A stretch of 64,000 bases of DNA from Novosphingobium sp. BW1 (GTDB lineage Bacteria; Pseudomonadota; Alphaproteobacteria; Sphingomonadales; Sphingomonadaceae): the NCBI RefSeq assembly GCF_008107685.1, contig NZ_VIRF01000058.1, positions 310,001 through 374,000 on the forward strand, read 5' to 3'. Under the pieces are notes generated by a model. That model saw only the letters and a list, made by a program, of their open reading frames with translations. It had not been told where the DNA came from and searched no databases. Positions 26,146 to 33,502 of this stretch are shown here, one piece after another (positions within the stretch are counted from its first letter, which is position 1; the number at the start of each line of letters is the position of its first letter). The translations under genes and the position numbers were made by a program.

Positions 26146-27314
26146 CACGCATACCAGCTGCCGAGCAGCGCGCGCCCCTCGGGGTGCCCCTCGGTGAAGA
26201 AGTCCGCGCGGTCGGGCTTCAGGCCGGTTGTGCCCTTACGATACCCGACGTGGACGTTTTCTTTGTCAAAGCCGGCATCGGTCGCCACCTTGACCCAGTC
26301 GGTCCGGGCAAGCGAGGTCATGAACGGCTCGTTGTTGTAATGGCTTTCAAAGTCGCAGCGCATCTGGTCCCACAGGGCCATGTGCTCATGGCGCGGCGGC
26401 ACGTCGACGTGGCACATCACGCCGCCCTTGCGCAGCAGGCGGAAACACTCCTTGAAGACACCGCGCATGCCCTTGGCCGAAGTCTCATGCAACACGGCGG
26501 AGGAGCAAACAAGATCGAAGCTCTCGTCCTCGAAATTCGTGTGCTCGGCGTCCTGCTGGCTGAAATGTATGGGAACGCCCATCGATTCCGCACGAGCGTG
26601 GCCGTAGCGCAGCATCGGCGCACCGACATCGAGAGCGAAGACTTCGGCATCCGGGAACGCCTCGGCAATTGCCAGCGTCGAGTGGCCGACCGAGCAGCCC
26701 AGGTCCAGAATGCGCTTGGGCTTCAAGTCGGGATGGAAATCCTGCACGTGACTGGCGAGCGTGTGCCCGCGCCCGTCGTTCTTCCACCCGCCATTGAGAT
26801 TGCGCAGGTACGTAGAGGCAAAGCGATCGTAGAGTGCGCCTGCACGGAAATCGAAGTCCGACGTATCAACCACGTAGCTGCCCGGCATACGGTGATGGTC
26901 GAAGGCCGCGATGTAGCGCGGAATCTCAAGCTCGGGGTTGAGAGTGAGCGACCCCTTGGGGCTTGCAACCTGCGCGCCGACCTTCTCCGAAAGCTCGTCG
27001 TACTGGCGGTTGATCGCGGCATCGAGCCCGTACCAGATACGGTCCTGGTAGTGCAGCGAAAGCGTCAGCCAGTACTGGTGGAGCGGATGCGCTTCCAGCT
27101 TCTGGCGGACCTGGCGGCTGCTCGTCGGAGCCGCACCCGTTTCCTTCTCGACCTCAGGCACGATGACCTCGTCGAGGAGGCGCCGGTCGAGCGGATCGAT
27201 GTTGCGGTTGGTCCACGCACGCATGGCAAGGAAATGATCCTCAAGCGCCTGTTCGTCGTGGTTGGCCTGCGGCATCACCGCGTGGCCGAAATGTTCCTGC
27301 TTATACTGTTCCAT
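26130..27314 (-). CDS. SAM-dependent methyltransferase with long N-terminal extension (module 2)
   Basis: A 394-residue paralogue of the protein at 4016-5245. Residues 1-195 form the same kind of helical extension, with IPRYIAAFDHHRMPGSY and GALYDRF. The Rossmann core starts at motif I ILDLGCSVGHS (202-212), followed by FALDVGAPMLRYGHAR, FDLVCSSAVLHETS and the KGGVMCHVDVPP strand. The start has GGGAG upstream. It is the last gene of an operon with the small partner protein and the ureidoglycolate-lyase-like gene; module 1 has the order methyltransferase then partner, module 2 the reverse. The acceptor is unknown. Confidence 0.85.
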   Translation of the reverse strand: MEQYKQEHFGHAVMPQANHDEQALEDHFLAMRAWTNRNIDPLDRRLLDEVIVPEVEKETGAAPTSSRQVRQKLEAHPLHQYWLTLSLHYQDRIWYGLDAAINRQYDELSEKVGAQVASPKGSLTLNPELEIPRYIAAFDHHRMPGSYVVDTSDFDFRAGALYDRFASTYLRNLNGGWKNDGRGHTLASHVQDFHPDLKPKRILDLGCSVGHSTLAIAEAFPDAEVFALDVGAPMLRYGHARAESMGVPIHFSQQDAEHTNFEDESFDLVCSSAVLHETSAKGMRGVFKECFRLLRKGGVMCHVDVPPRHEHMALWDQMRCDFESHYNNEPFMTSLARTDWVKVATDAGFDKENVHVGYRKGTTGLKPDRADFFTEGHPEGRALLGSWYACSATK

Positions 27315-27353
27315 GGCCGTCTCCCGCCGTGAGGATGTATGTCCGGTTTGCGC

Positions 27354-27710
27354 TTAGTCGCGGGTGACCGCGTCGAGCACGCCCTCGTATTCCTGCTGTT
27401 CGGCCAGCGCCTGGGGCACCAGCTTGTCGCGCCCAGCCCCCAGCACGCGGTCGTAAATGCCTTCGCGGTAACCCGCCCGGTAGGCCTTGGCTGCCGCGTC
27501 GGGCGCAAAGCTGTCGACATTGGCCGGACCGTGCAGCCCTGCCGCGGCGAGCAGGCGCTCGTTGGCATCGAGCCGGTCTTTGAGGACGACCACCTCGCCC
27601 ATGAGCGACAGGACCATGCTCGCCAGCGCATCGACCGTCTCGTTCTCGAAGACGACCGGCTGGCTGCCCTTGGACCGGGCGATACGCTCGCGGTTCTTGC
27701 GTTCCACCAT
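27354..27710 (-). CDS. small partner protein of methyltransferase module 2
   Basis: A 118-residue protein homologous in its N-terminal half to the one at 5271-5636: an SKG near residue 13, VDALASMVLSLMGE and DRLDANERLLAAAGL. The ATG at 27710 is preferred because GGAG lies about ten bases upstream; a GTG at 27722 overlapping the previous stop is an alternative that would add four residues. The C-terminal half contains AYRAGYREGIYDRVLG and is not shared. No known domain. Its constant position beside the extended methyltransferase suggests a subunit or chaperone of that enzyme. Confidence 0.72.
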   Translation of the reverse strand: MVERKNRERIARSKGSQPVVFENETVDALASMVLSLMGEVVVLKDRLDANERLLAAAGLHGPANVDSFAPDAAAKAYRAGYREGIYDRVLGAGRDKLVPQALAEQQEYEGVLDAVTRD

Positions 27711-27718
27711 TGTCAGGG

Positions 27719-28285
27719 TCACTCCGTAAATTCGAAACGGAACACGTTGCCAGTACGGGCAACGATGTCCTTCTTGTCGAGATCGGGGCCGTGGGCCTCC
27801 TCGGTCTCGGCGTCTTTTGCCTTGAGATCGTATCCCGTCTGGCTCGACAGCAAGACCACGATATCGGTCTCGTCCTCAATGGCAAAGGGGAATTCGTGCC
27901 AGGTACCAAGGTGCAGCGAGAAGCCCGCTGTACCGTCGAAGCGGAACGCGCGCACCTTGGAGAGATCGGGCAGTTCACTTTCACTCGGCGGAGCCATGAC
28001 GGCAATGAAGGGCTTGCCGCCCAGCGGCAGGAACGCCTGCGTGTGCTGGAAGTGGCGCTCCATGTAGCGCACTTCAGGTTCGCGGCGCGTCATCTGCGCT
28101 AGCGTCATTTCGACCGGGTGCTCGGACGTGAAACGCGTGGGATAACTCATCCGCACGGCTCCCTTGTAGAAGTCCACCGAGACCGGCTCGACCGGCGCCT
28201 GCCGTCCCACGATATCGCCAAACGCGGCCGTATTCTCCGCCGTGGCGTCCTCGACCGTCAGGGAAATGATGGTGTGTTCGTCCAT
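27719..28285 (-). CDS. ureidoglycolate lyase (AllA)-like protein
   Basis: A 188-residue cupin-fold protein. ERHFQHTQAFLPLGGKPFIAV, the DLSKVRAF strand and GTWHEFPF reproduce the AllA core (ERHxxxTQAFxP ... LRAF ... WHxP), including the His/Glu/Gln residues around the presumed active site. AllA converts ureidoglycolate to glyoxylate and urea. No other allantoin-pathway gene is nearby, so here it more likely acts on another ureido or hydroxy-glycine-like intermediate, or as a lyase of different specificity (inference). The start has AGAGGA upstream, and a perfect TATAAT lies 44 bases before it. First gene of the operon with the small partner and methyltransferase 2. Confidence 0.8.
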   Translation of the reverse strand: MDEHTIISLTVEDATAENTAAFGDIVGRQAPVEPVSVDFYKGAVRMSYPTRFTSEHPVEMTLAQMTRREPEVRYMERHFQHTQAFLPLGGKPFIAVMAPPSESELPDLSKVRAFRFDGTAGFSLHLGTWHEFPFAIEDETDIVVLLSSQTGYDLKAKDAETEEAHGPDLDKKDIVARTGNVFRFEFTE

Positions 28286-28328
28286 TCGTAATGTCCTCTC
28301 GCCCGATGTCAGGCCCAGGCTTTGCAGG

Positions 28329-28334
28329 ATTATA
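28329..28334 (-). promoter_or_regulatory. -10 box of the AllA-like/methyltransferase 2 operon
   Basis: Perfect TATAAT on the reverse strand, 44 bases before the start codon, without a clear -35 hexamer. Site G is centred about 55 bases upstream, which would fit an activator-dependent promoter. Confidence 0.5.
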
Positions 28335-28366
28335 CCTTGACCCTTCGGGCATCTCGGTGCGGACTG

Positions 28367-28405
28367 GATCGCCTTCCTGTCCGGCTAGCGGACAGGAGGG
28401 CGATC
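28367..28405. repeat. 39-bp near-perfect palindrome containing operator-like site G
   Basis: Outer arms GATCGCC/GGCGATC and inner arms TCCTGTCCG/CGGACAGGA around GCTAG. It contains an exact TCCG-N5-CGGA at 28380-28392. The long arms resemble the CCTGTCC palindromes found later in the window, so it may belong to that family instead of, or as well as, being an operator. No T-run follows on either strand. Confidence 0.6.
28380..28392. promoter_or_regulatory. candidate operator, site G (exact TCCG-N5-CGGA)
   Basis: TCCGgctagCGGA, exact, about 100 bases upstream of the AllA-like gene and inside the larger palindrome. Confidence 0.45.
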
Positions 28406-28458
28406 AGATTCATCATCAGCGGCCCACCGCAGGGGGCCGTGTGACGGATGCAACCTGG

Positions 28459-29370
28459 TTACTTGGCCATCAGACGCGCGGGCAGCGCATCGGTAATCCG
28501 CGCATCGAGTGCGGATTTCGCGGCTGCATCGCCTTGGCCGTAGGCTTCGAGGAACAGCTCCACGTACCTGTTGGCAAGGTCGATCTGCGCCAGCTGCGGC
28601 GGGCCGGGCTGGCTGTCATCACAGATGATGCCGCCGAAATAGTGGTTTGCCCCCTGAAGCACGAGACCGTAGCGGTTCCCCCCTTCGGCCGCCGTGTCGA
28701 ATGGTGCAAGGTGGCCCTTCCACGCCTCGCTCTCGGGATCGTCGACGCCCGGAGGATTGTCGATCGTGCCGGTTTGGATAAGCGCGGGAACGGCAATCTT
28801 GCCATAGCCTTCCGCCGTCATCAGCACCGGCACCGGTGCAGGCGGCGAGAAGGCGACCACGGCCTTGGCAAGGCGCGGATAGAACGGCGTGGACATTCCC
28901 TCAGGCATCACGCCCTGCGAACCACCCAGTGTCGTTGCGACAAGGCCACCGTAGGAGTGGCCCGCCGCAATGAACGGCGTGTCGCCGATCTCGGTGAGAA
29001 GCAAGCGCATGTCCTCGATCCGGGTCTTCCAGCTGGCAAGGCCCGGGAAGTCCTTGGTCCGCGGATGCTCGCGCGAATCCACGTGAAGCGGCGCGAGCAC
29101 GTGGTACCCGGCTGCGATCCATGGCGCGAGAATGAGGTCGTAATGCCATGGCGCGGAACCCGCGCCATGCGAGAAGAGGATGGTTCCGCGCGCCGTGCTC
29201 TCGGGCCGCCACTCGCTCACCGAGACCTCGCGGGCTCCCGGAGCCATGAGCGTACGCGTGGTCATTGCAGGGCTATCCACAGCCAGCACCGGCCTTGCCG
29301 CCAATGCCGCTGCCAAAGCCAGCGAACCACCCAGAACCCTACGGCGCGAATGCTCAGAACCCATCGTCAT
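28459..29370 (-). CDS. Tat-exported alpha/beta hydrolase (dienelactone hydrolase-like)
   Basis: A 303-residue hydrolase with a twin-arginine signal (HSRRRVLGG near residue 7-15, hydrophobic run, ARPVLA). The ATG at 29370 lies two bases after the cytochrome c stop; a second ATG follows two codons later. TILFSHGAGSAPWHYD gives the oxyanion region, AAGHSYGG the nucleophile elbow with a normal Ser, and GANHYFGG a likely catalytic His. The arrangement recalls the PET-hydrolase/dienelactone hydrolase-like group. Co-transcribed with the cytochrome c. Confidence 0.8.
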   Translation of the reverse strand: MTMGSEHSRRRVLGGSLALAAALAARPVLAVDSPAMTTRTLMAPGAREVSVSEWRPESTARGTILFSHGAGSAPWHYDLILAPWIAAGYHVLAPLHVDSREHPRTKDFPGLASWKTRIEDMRLLLTEIGDTPFIAAGHSYGGLVATTLGGSQGVMPEGMSTPFYPRLAKAVVAFSPPAPVPVLMTAEGYGKIAVPALIQTGTIDNPPGVDDPESEAWKGHLAPFDTAAEGGNRYGLVLQGANHYFGGIICDDSQPGPPQLAQIDLANRYVELFLEAYGQGDAAAKSALDARITDALPARLMAK

Positions 29371-29372
29371 GC

Positions 29373-29759
29373 TTACTTGCCCGCTGCCTTCATGTATTCG
29401 ATCAGCGACTTGCGATCTTCCGGCTTGGGAAGGCCAGCAAAAACCATCGACGTGCCAGGAACGACCGTCGCGGGGCGGGCCAGCCACTTGTCGAGAGTCT
29501 TTTCATCCCAGGTCAGGTCCGCCTTCTGCATGGCGGCCGAGTACTTGAAGTTTTTCACCGCGCCCGCCTTGCGGCCGACGACACCGGCGAGGTTCGGACC
29601 AACCCTGTTGGCGCCGCCCTTGTTCACCGTGTGGCAGGCCATGCAGCGCATGAACAGCTGCTTGCCGCGCGCCGCATCGGCCGAGGCGACCGACGGTGCG
29701 AGCATGGCCGTCGCCGCGGCGACCATGGAGAGAGTGGATAGCGAGACGATCTTCCGCAT
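29373..29759 (-). CDS. class I cytochrome c (c2/c550-like)
   Basis: A 128-residue protein with a Sec signal ending near ASA (residue 27). The haem site is CMACH (residues 39-43) and the axial Met is most likely in PGTSMVFAGL near residue 102. Mature size about 100 residues is normal for soluble periplasmic cytochrome c2-like proteins. It would pass electrons from a periplasmic dehydrogenase to the terminal oxidase. Candidate donors in the island are the VAO/4-cresol-dehydrogenase-like flavoprotein at 1020 or an unseen enzyme. First gene of a two-gene operon with the Tat hydrolase. Confidence 0.92.
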   Translation of the reverse strand: MRKIVSLSTLSMVAAATAMLAPSVASADAARGKQLFMRCMACHTVNKGGANRVGPNLAGVVGRKAGAVKNFKYSAAMQKADLTWDEKTLDKWLARPATVVPGTSMVFAGLPKPEDRKSLIEYMKAAGK

Positions 29760-29940
29760 GAAATCCTATGTCCTTCCTTGCTGGCTGAGCCTTTATAAAC
29801 CGCTTATCTCTAGCAGGTTCTACCTGTCTGAAAGCTGCACCAAAGTGCTGTGCCTGCGCATTCTTCAATTAATTGTTATAAGATGTAGACATTTATGCCA
29901 CAGCGCCGTGCAAGGTTTGCATCCTTTATTCGCGCAGCGG

Positions 29941-31089
29941 TTAGCGATGTGTTGCAAGCCAGCGCTGCGCACGCAAGCGCGCATTCGCCCGAATATCCGC
30001 CCAGAACAAACCGATGTCGTGATAGTGCATCACACCTGTCCCGGGCAGCGGCTCAAGCCCAAGGCCCGGTGCCGGATAGACCACCAGCATTCCACGCTCG
30101 CAACGGGCGGCAACCGCACCTTTGCGCAAGGGCGCCATCGCGCCGAAGCCCGGCGAACCGGGCACTGCGCCCTTGGCCTGTGCCGAAAGGTTGGACGGCT
30201 GGCTGCGTTCGAAGGTGACCGGGTTCACACATACCATCTGCTGCCCGGCCTGCGCGCCGTATATATCGGCAAAGCTCTTCTCGTAGGCCGAGACAATCGG
30301 ATCAAGGTCGGTTCCCGCGAGAATGGCGTTCCACTGGACAAGGCATCCGGTCTGGTCGGCATGGTCGCATACCGGCACCGACCCGAAGCGTAGCGGCACT
30401 TCGGCCTCGGCAATGTTGATGCCCACGATGTAGGCCGCGACGAGACGCTCCTGCAGGGGCGTGCCGGCAACCTTCTTTTCAAGAAGATCCCCCACGTGCT
30501 TCCCGCCTTGGCTGTGTCCGGCCAGAATGAACGGGCGCTCATCCCCGATATGCTTCAGGAACCAGTCGAAGGCCCGCTCGATATCGGTGTAGGCCAAGGC
30601 ATAGGCCGCGTCGGTATGGGCGCGCGAGCGCAGTGCGTTGGTGCTCGCCGCGCGGTAGCGTGGAGACCAGATTTCGCAGCACGCCGAGAACGCGCTGGCC
30701 TGACGCTGAACCACGCTCTCATCGGCCCAGCGGCTCGCATCAGCATCGGCCGGATCCTGGGTCCAGTCGTCCTTATCGGACAGGAAGGTCGTGGGGTGAA
30801 CGTAGAACACGGCAACGCCCGGATCGCTGGCCGCTGGGGTTGCGCCTTGCGGCAGGGCTCTGGCTGGGCCCGGCCCTTCAGGGCCCGCCGACCACATGGC
30901 CGGATCTGCGTAATCAGGTGGCGCGACCGCGCCTTCACGAACCTCGCGCGAGCCCTCTTCCAATTGCGCAGGGGTGGGGGCCGGCCCGGCGCCTTGCGCA
31001 AGTGCCACAGGGCTAGCACACAGCAGCGCTGCTCCCAGCGCCGCACGCGTCAGCCAGCCTGTATGGATTGTGCCGCTCCTGCCCATCAT
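29941..31089 (-). CDS. exported DUF3089 family alpha/beta hydrolase
   Basis: A 382-residue protein with a Sec signal peptide (hydrophobic 14-27, LAQG). The ATG at 31089 follows AGGAAGACG. VAVFYVHPTTFLSDKDDW and FILAGHSQGGKHV, with the nucleophile Ser in GHSQGG, are characteristic of DUF3089; MHYHDIGLFWADI near the end carries the likely catalytic His. Function of the family is poorly known but the triad suggests an esterase/lipase-type hydrolase. Third gene of an operon with the MFS transporter (31939) and the GHHTG hydrolase. Confidence 0.8.
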   Translation of the reverse strand: MMGRSGTIHTGWLTRAALGAALLCASPVALAQGAGPAPTPAQLEEGSREVREGAVAPPDYADPAMWSAGPEGPGPARALPQGATPAASDPGVAVFYVHPTTFLSDKDDWTQDPADADASRWADESVVQRQASAFSACCEIWSPRYRAASTNALRSRAHTDAAYALAYTDIERAFDWFLKHIGDERPFILAGHSQGGKHVGDLLEKKVAGTPLQERLVAAYIVGINIAEAEVPLRFGSVPVCDHADQTGCLVQWNAILAGTDLDPIVSAYEKSFADIYGAQAGQQMVCVNPVTFERSQPSNLSAQAKGAVPGSPGFGAMAPLRKGAVAARCERGMLVVYPAPGLGLEPLPGTGVMHYHDIGLFWADIRANARLRAQRWLATHR

Positions 31090-31102
31090 CGTCTTCCTTG
31101 TG

Positions 31103-31930
31103 TCAGTTTCCGTCGAGAAAAGCGCGCACGTCGCGCGCGAAGGCTTCATCGGCAAAGGCCAGGAACCCGTGCCCGCACCCTTCCAGTTCGCGATAAATCC
31201 CGCGTTCCAGCAGCTGCGCGGCTTCACCCGTCACCGCGTTCAGGTCATCCTCGCTGTTGAGGATCAGTGCCCGGTGCGGCAGCGCAGAGAGGACCGCGAT
31301 CAGATCATATTCGAAGACCGCACGGTAGCCCCAGTCCATGCGCTCGCCCAGGCGCAGGCATTCGGCCATGGCGACCTGTCGCTGCGCACCATCGAGACGG
31401 CGGTCGGCAAAGCTCGACTGGAAGGCATGGAGCTGCTCGGCCCGTGCAAGGCTGCCGTCGACCGGCGGGAACATGCCATCGATCCCACGCAACATGTCCT
31501 GGCGCGCTGCCTCGCCGAACGCCGGCAGGCTGCAGAATACCAGATGCCGCACGCGGCCGTCGTATCGGGCCAGTTCAGCGGCAAGGACAGAGCCGGTATG
31601 ATGGCCCATCGCATCGTAGCGGGTAAGTGCGAAGCCAAGGCCTGCGGCCAGGGCCTCAAGCCCTTCGGACAGCGCCGTGGCCAGTTCCTCGAGCGAGGCG
31701 GGTTCGGGCGGCGCATCGCTTTGCCCGTAGCCCGGCGTGTCGGGGGCGACTACCCAGCGGTCCCGGCTCATCAGCGCCAGCACCGCATCCCAGTCACCAC
31801 CGTGGCTCGGCGTCTGGTGAAAGCAGACCAGCGGCGGCGCGACCGGCACGGCTTCCGGCTCCGCGATCCGCACGTGCAGCTGTCCGAAACGGCAGGGTAC
31901 GTAAGCGCGGCGGAGCCTGGAATGTTGCAT
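31103..31930 (-). CDS. alpha/beta hydrolase with His at the nucleophile position (GHHTG)
   Basis: A 275-residue protein closely related at the N-terminus to that at 19791 (RRAYVPCRFGQLHVR). CFHQTPSHGGDWDAV is the oxyanion-loop region, DTPGYGQSDAP the next strand, and the elbow at 109-113 reads G-H-H-T-G, so His111 stands in for Ser. Unlike the other two, it keeps an Asp in LNSEDDLN and a GCGHGF histidine, so only the nucleophile is replaced. It starts eight bases after the MFS stop and ends 13 bases before the DUF3089 start, all one operon. Confidence 0.8.
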   Translation of the reverse strand: MQHSRLRRAYVPCRFGQLHVRIAEPEAVPVAPPLVCFHQTPSHGGDWDAVLALMSRDRWVVAPDTPGYGQSDAPPEPASLEELATALSEGLEALAAGLGFALTRYDAMGHHTGSVLAAELARYDGRVRHLVFCSLPAFGEAARQDMLRGIDGMFPPVDGSLARAEQLHAFQSSFADRRLDGAQRQVAMAECLRLGERMDWGYRAVFEYDLIAVLSALPHRALILNSEDDLNAVTGEAAQLLERGIYRELEGCGHGFLAFADEAFARDVRAFLDGN

Positions 31931-31938
31931 GACTGCGG

Positions 31939-33354
31939 TCAGTCCTTGGCGATGCGATAACGCGAGAAGACGATGAGGCTGACAACCTGCAGTGCCGCTG
32001 GGATCAGGCTGTAGAGCAGCAGGATGCCGGTAACCGCGTGCGGGGTCTGCTCGACCGCGCCACCCTTGGAAGAGACGAAGCCGAAGGCGCTCATGACGAG
32101 GCCCGCGATGACGGGCCCCAGTGCGAAGGAGAGCTTCTCGATGGCGGAGAAGAGCCCGGCAAACACACCCTCGTTCGCGGCGCCAGCCCGGCGGCGCTGG
32201 AAGTCGATGGTATCGGTCAGCATCGAGAGCGCGAGCATGATGAAAGCGGCATTGCTGATGCCGATGAGCGCTCCGCGCACCAGCACAAGAAGATGTTGTG
32301 TGCCCATAACGCCAACGCCGGGCAACGTCATGATCTCGTCGGTGGCGGGCGCCATCCAGTACCAGGACACGGTGACTGCGGTCCACATGGCCGAGGCGAA
32401 GACGTAGGTCTTTTCCTTGCCCCAGCGGCGCGAGAGCGTAAACCACAACGGCTGCGCGGCAATGCCCGCTATCGACATCACGAGGATGAAGGCCGGTATG
32501 ATCCAGACCGCCTGCAGCGCATAAAGGAAGACAAAGCCGATCACGGTGTAGCCCGAAGCCTGGCCGATGTTCTGGATAAGGCAGGTGAGAACCAGGATCA
32601 GGTAAGGCTTGTTGGTGCCAATCACCTTGAGCTGGCTGATGAGACTGCCCTGTACGGAATCGTCCTCAATCATCGGCACACGGGCAAGCCCGATCGCGGT
32701 CACCAGCATGGTGACAAGGCACACGGCGCCCAGCGTCAGCGCCATCATCGTCCAGCCATGATCGCCCCCGCCCAGCCAGTAGATCATCGGCTGCGCGACG
32801 CCGACACCGATAAGAACGCCGAAGGTCGAGAAGATCATGCGGAAGATCATGATCCGGGTACGCTCGTGCGGGTCGGGCGAAAGCGTCGCGGCGATCGCCA
32901 GATAGGGCACCGAGAACATCGAGAAGGCCGTTGAGGCCAGGAAGAACAGAAGACAGGTGAGCGCGGCCGAGACCATCGGGCTCGCGCTTTCGGTCAGCGT
33001 GAAGAGCGCGACGAAGCCAAGGCTCGTCAGGATCGCACCGCCGACCAGGAAGGGCGTGCGCCCGTAGAGCTTGCGCATGCGGTCCGACCAGGCGCCGACA
33101 AGCGGGTCACAGGCGATGAGCCAGAGCTTGGGAATGAGCACGACAAGCCCGGCGAGCCAGGCTTCAACCCCCAGCATCGTGGTCATGAAGAGCGGCAGAA
33201 GCACCGCGGGCGTGTCGCGGAAGATCTGCGCGCCCAACTGGCCCGTGCCATACCGCAGCAGGACGGATGTGCCCACCTTGCCGTCACCGGGATTGGTCTG
33301 GGCAGAAGCGGTCGCGGCCTGGGACAAGGTACCGCTCGGGAAGAGATCGGTCAT
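31939..33354 (-). CDS. MFS transporter, GPH/MFS_2 family
   Basis: A 471-residue transporter, the closest relative in the window of the partial one at the left edge (GTGQLGAQIFRDTPAVLL). ACDPLVGAWSDRMRKLYGR is the GPH loop. A Ser/Thr-rich N-terminal tail of 25 residues precedes the first helix. First gene of the operon that continues with the GHHTG hydrolase and DUF3089. An exact operator-like repeat (site H) lies about 130 bases upstream. Confidence 0.88.
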   Translation of the reverse strand: MTDLFPSGTLSQAATASAQTNPGDGKVGTSVLLRYGTGQLGAQIFRDTPAVLLPLFMTTMLGVEAWLAGLVVLIPKLWLIACDPLVGAWSDRMRKLYGRTPFLVGGAILTSLGFVALFTLTESASPMVSAALTCLLFFLASTAFSMFSVPYLAIAATLSPDPHERTRIMIFRMIFSTFGVLIGVGVAQPMIYWLGGGDHGWTMMALTLGAVCLVTMLVTAIGLARVPMIEDDSVQGSLISQLKVIGTNKPYLILVLTCLIQNIGQASGYTVIGFVFLYALQAVWIIPAFILVMSIAGIAAQPLWFTLSRRWGKEKTYVFASAMWTAVTVSWYWMAPATDEIMTLPGVGVMGTQHLLVLVRGALIGISNAAFIMLALSMLTDTIDFQRRRAGAANEGVFAGLFSAIEKLSFALGPVIAGLVMSAFGFVSSKGGAVEQTPHAVTGILLLYSLIPAALQVVSLIVFSRYRIAKD

Positions 33355-33482
33355 CGAGGGGGGAAGCTCCGAATAAGTCCATGTGCCAATTGCGTTAAAT
33401 CAAGGATCTTCAACGCAAGGCGTTTATGGCAGCGTGGTGTTCTCCTTTCGCCGCGTGCACGCACCGCTTTAGGGATACGATA

Positions 33483-33495
33483 TCCGACAGGCGGA
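33483..33495. promoter_or_regulatory. candidate operator, site H (exact TCCG-N5-CGGA)
   Basis: TCCGacaggCGGA, exact, in the gap upstream of the MFS-GHHTG-DUF3089 operon and just past the SDR stop codon. Confidence 0.5.
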
Positions 33496-33502
33496 CCAAA
33501 CT

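Noticed and set aside
27719..28285. An allantoin/purine degradation cluster based on the AllA-like gene
   Set aside because: No allantoinase, allantoicase or urate gene is nearby; the exported amidohydrolase does not look like allantoinase.
28291..30393. A 700-codon open frame on the plus strand opposite the hydrolase, cytochrome c and DUF3089 genes
   Set aside because: It is the GC-rich antisense of well-recognised genes and has low-complexity Arg/Pro/His composition with no domain.
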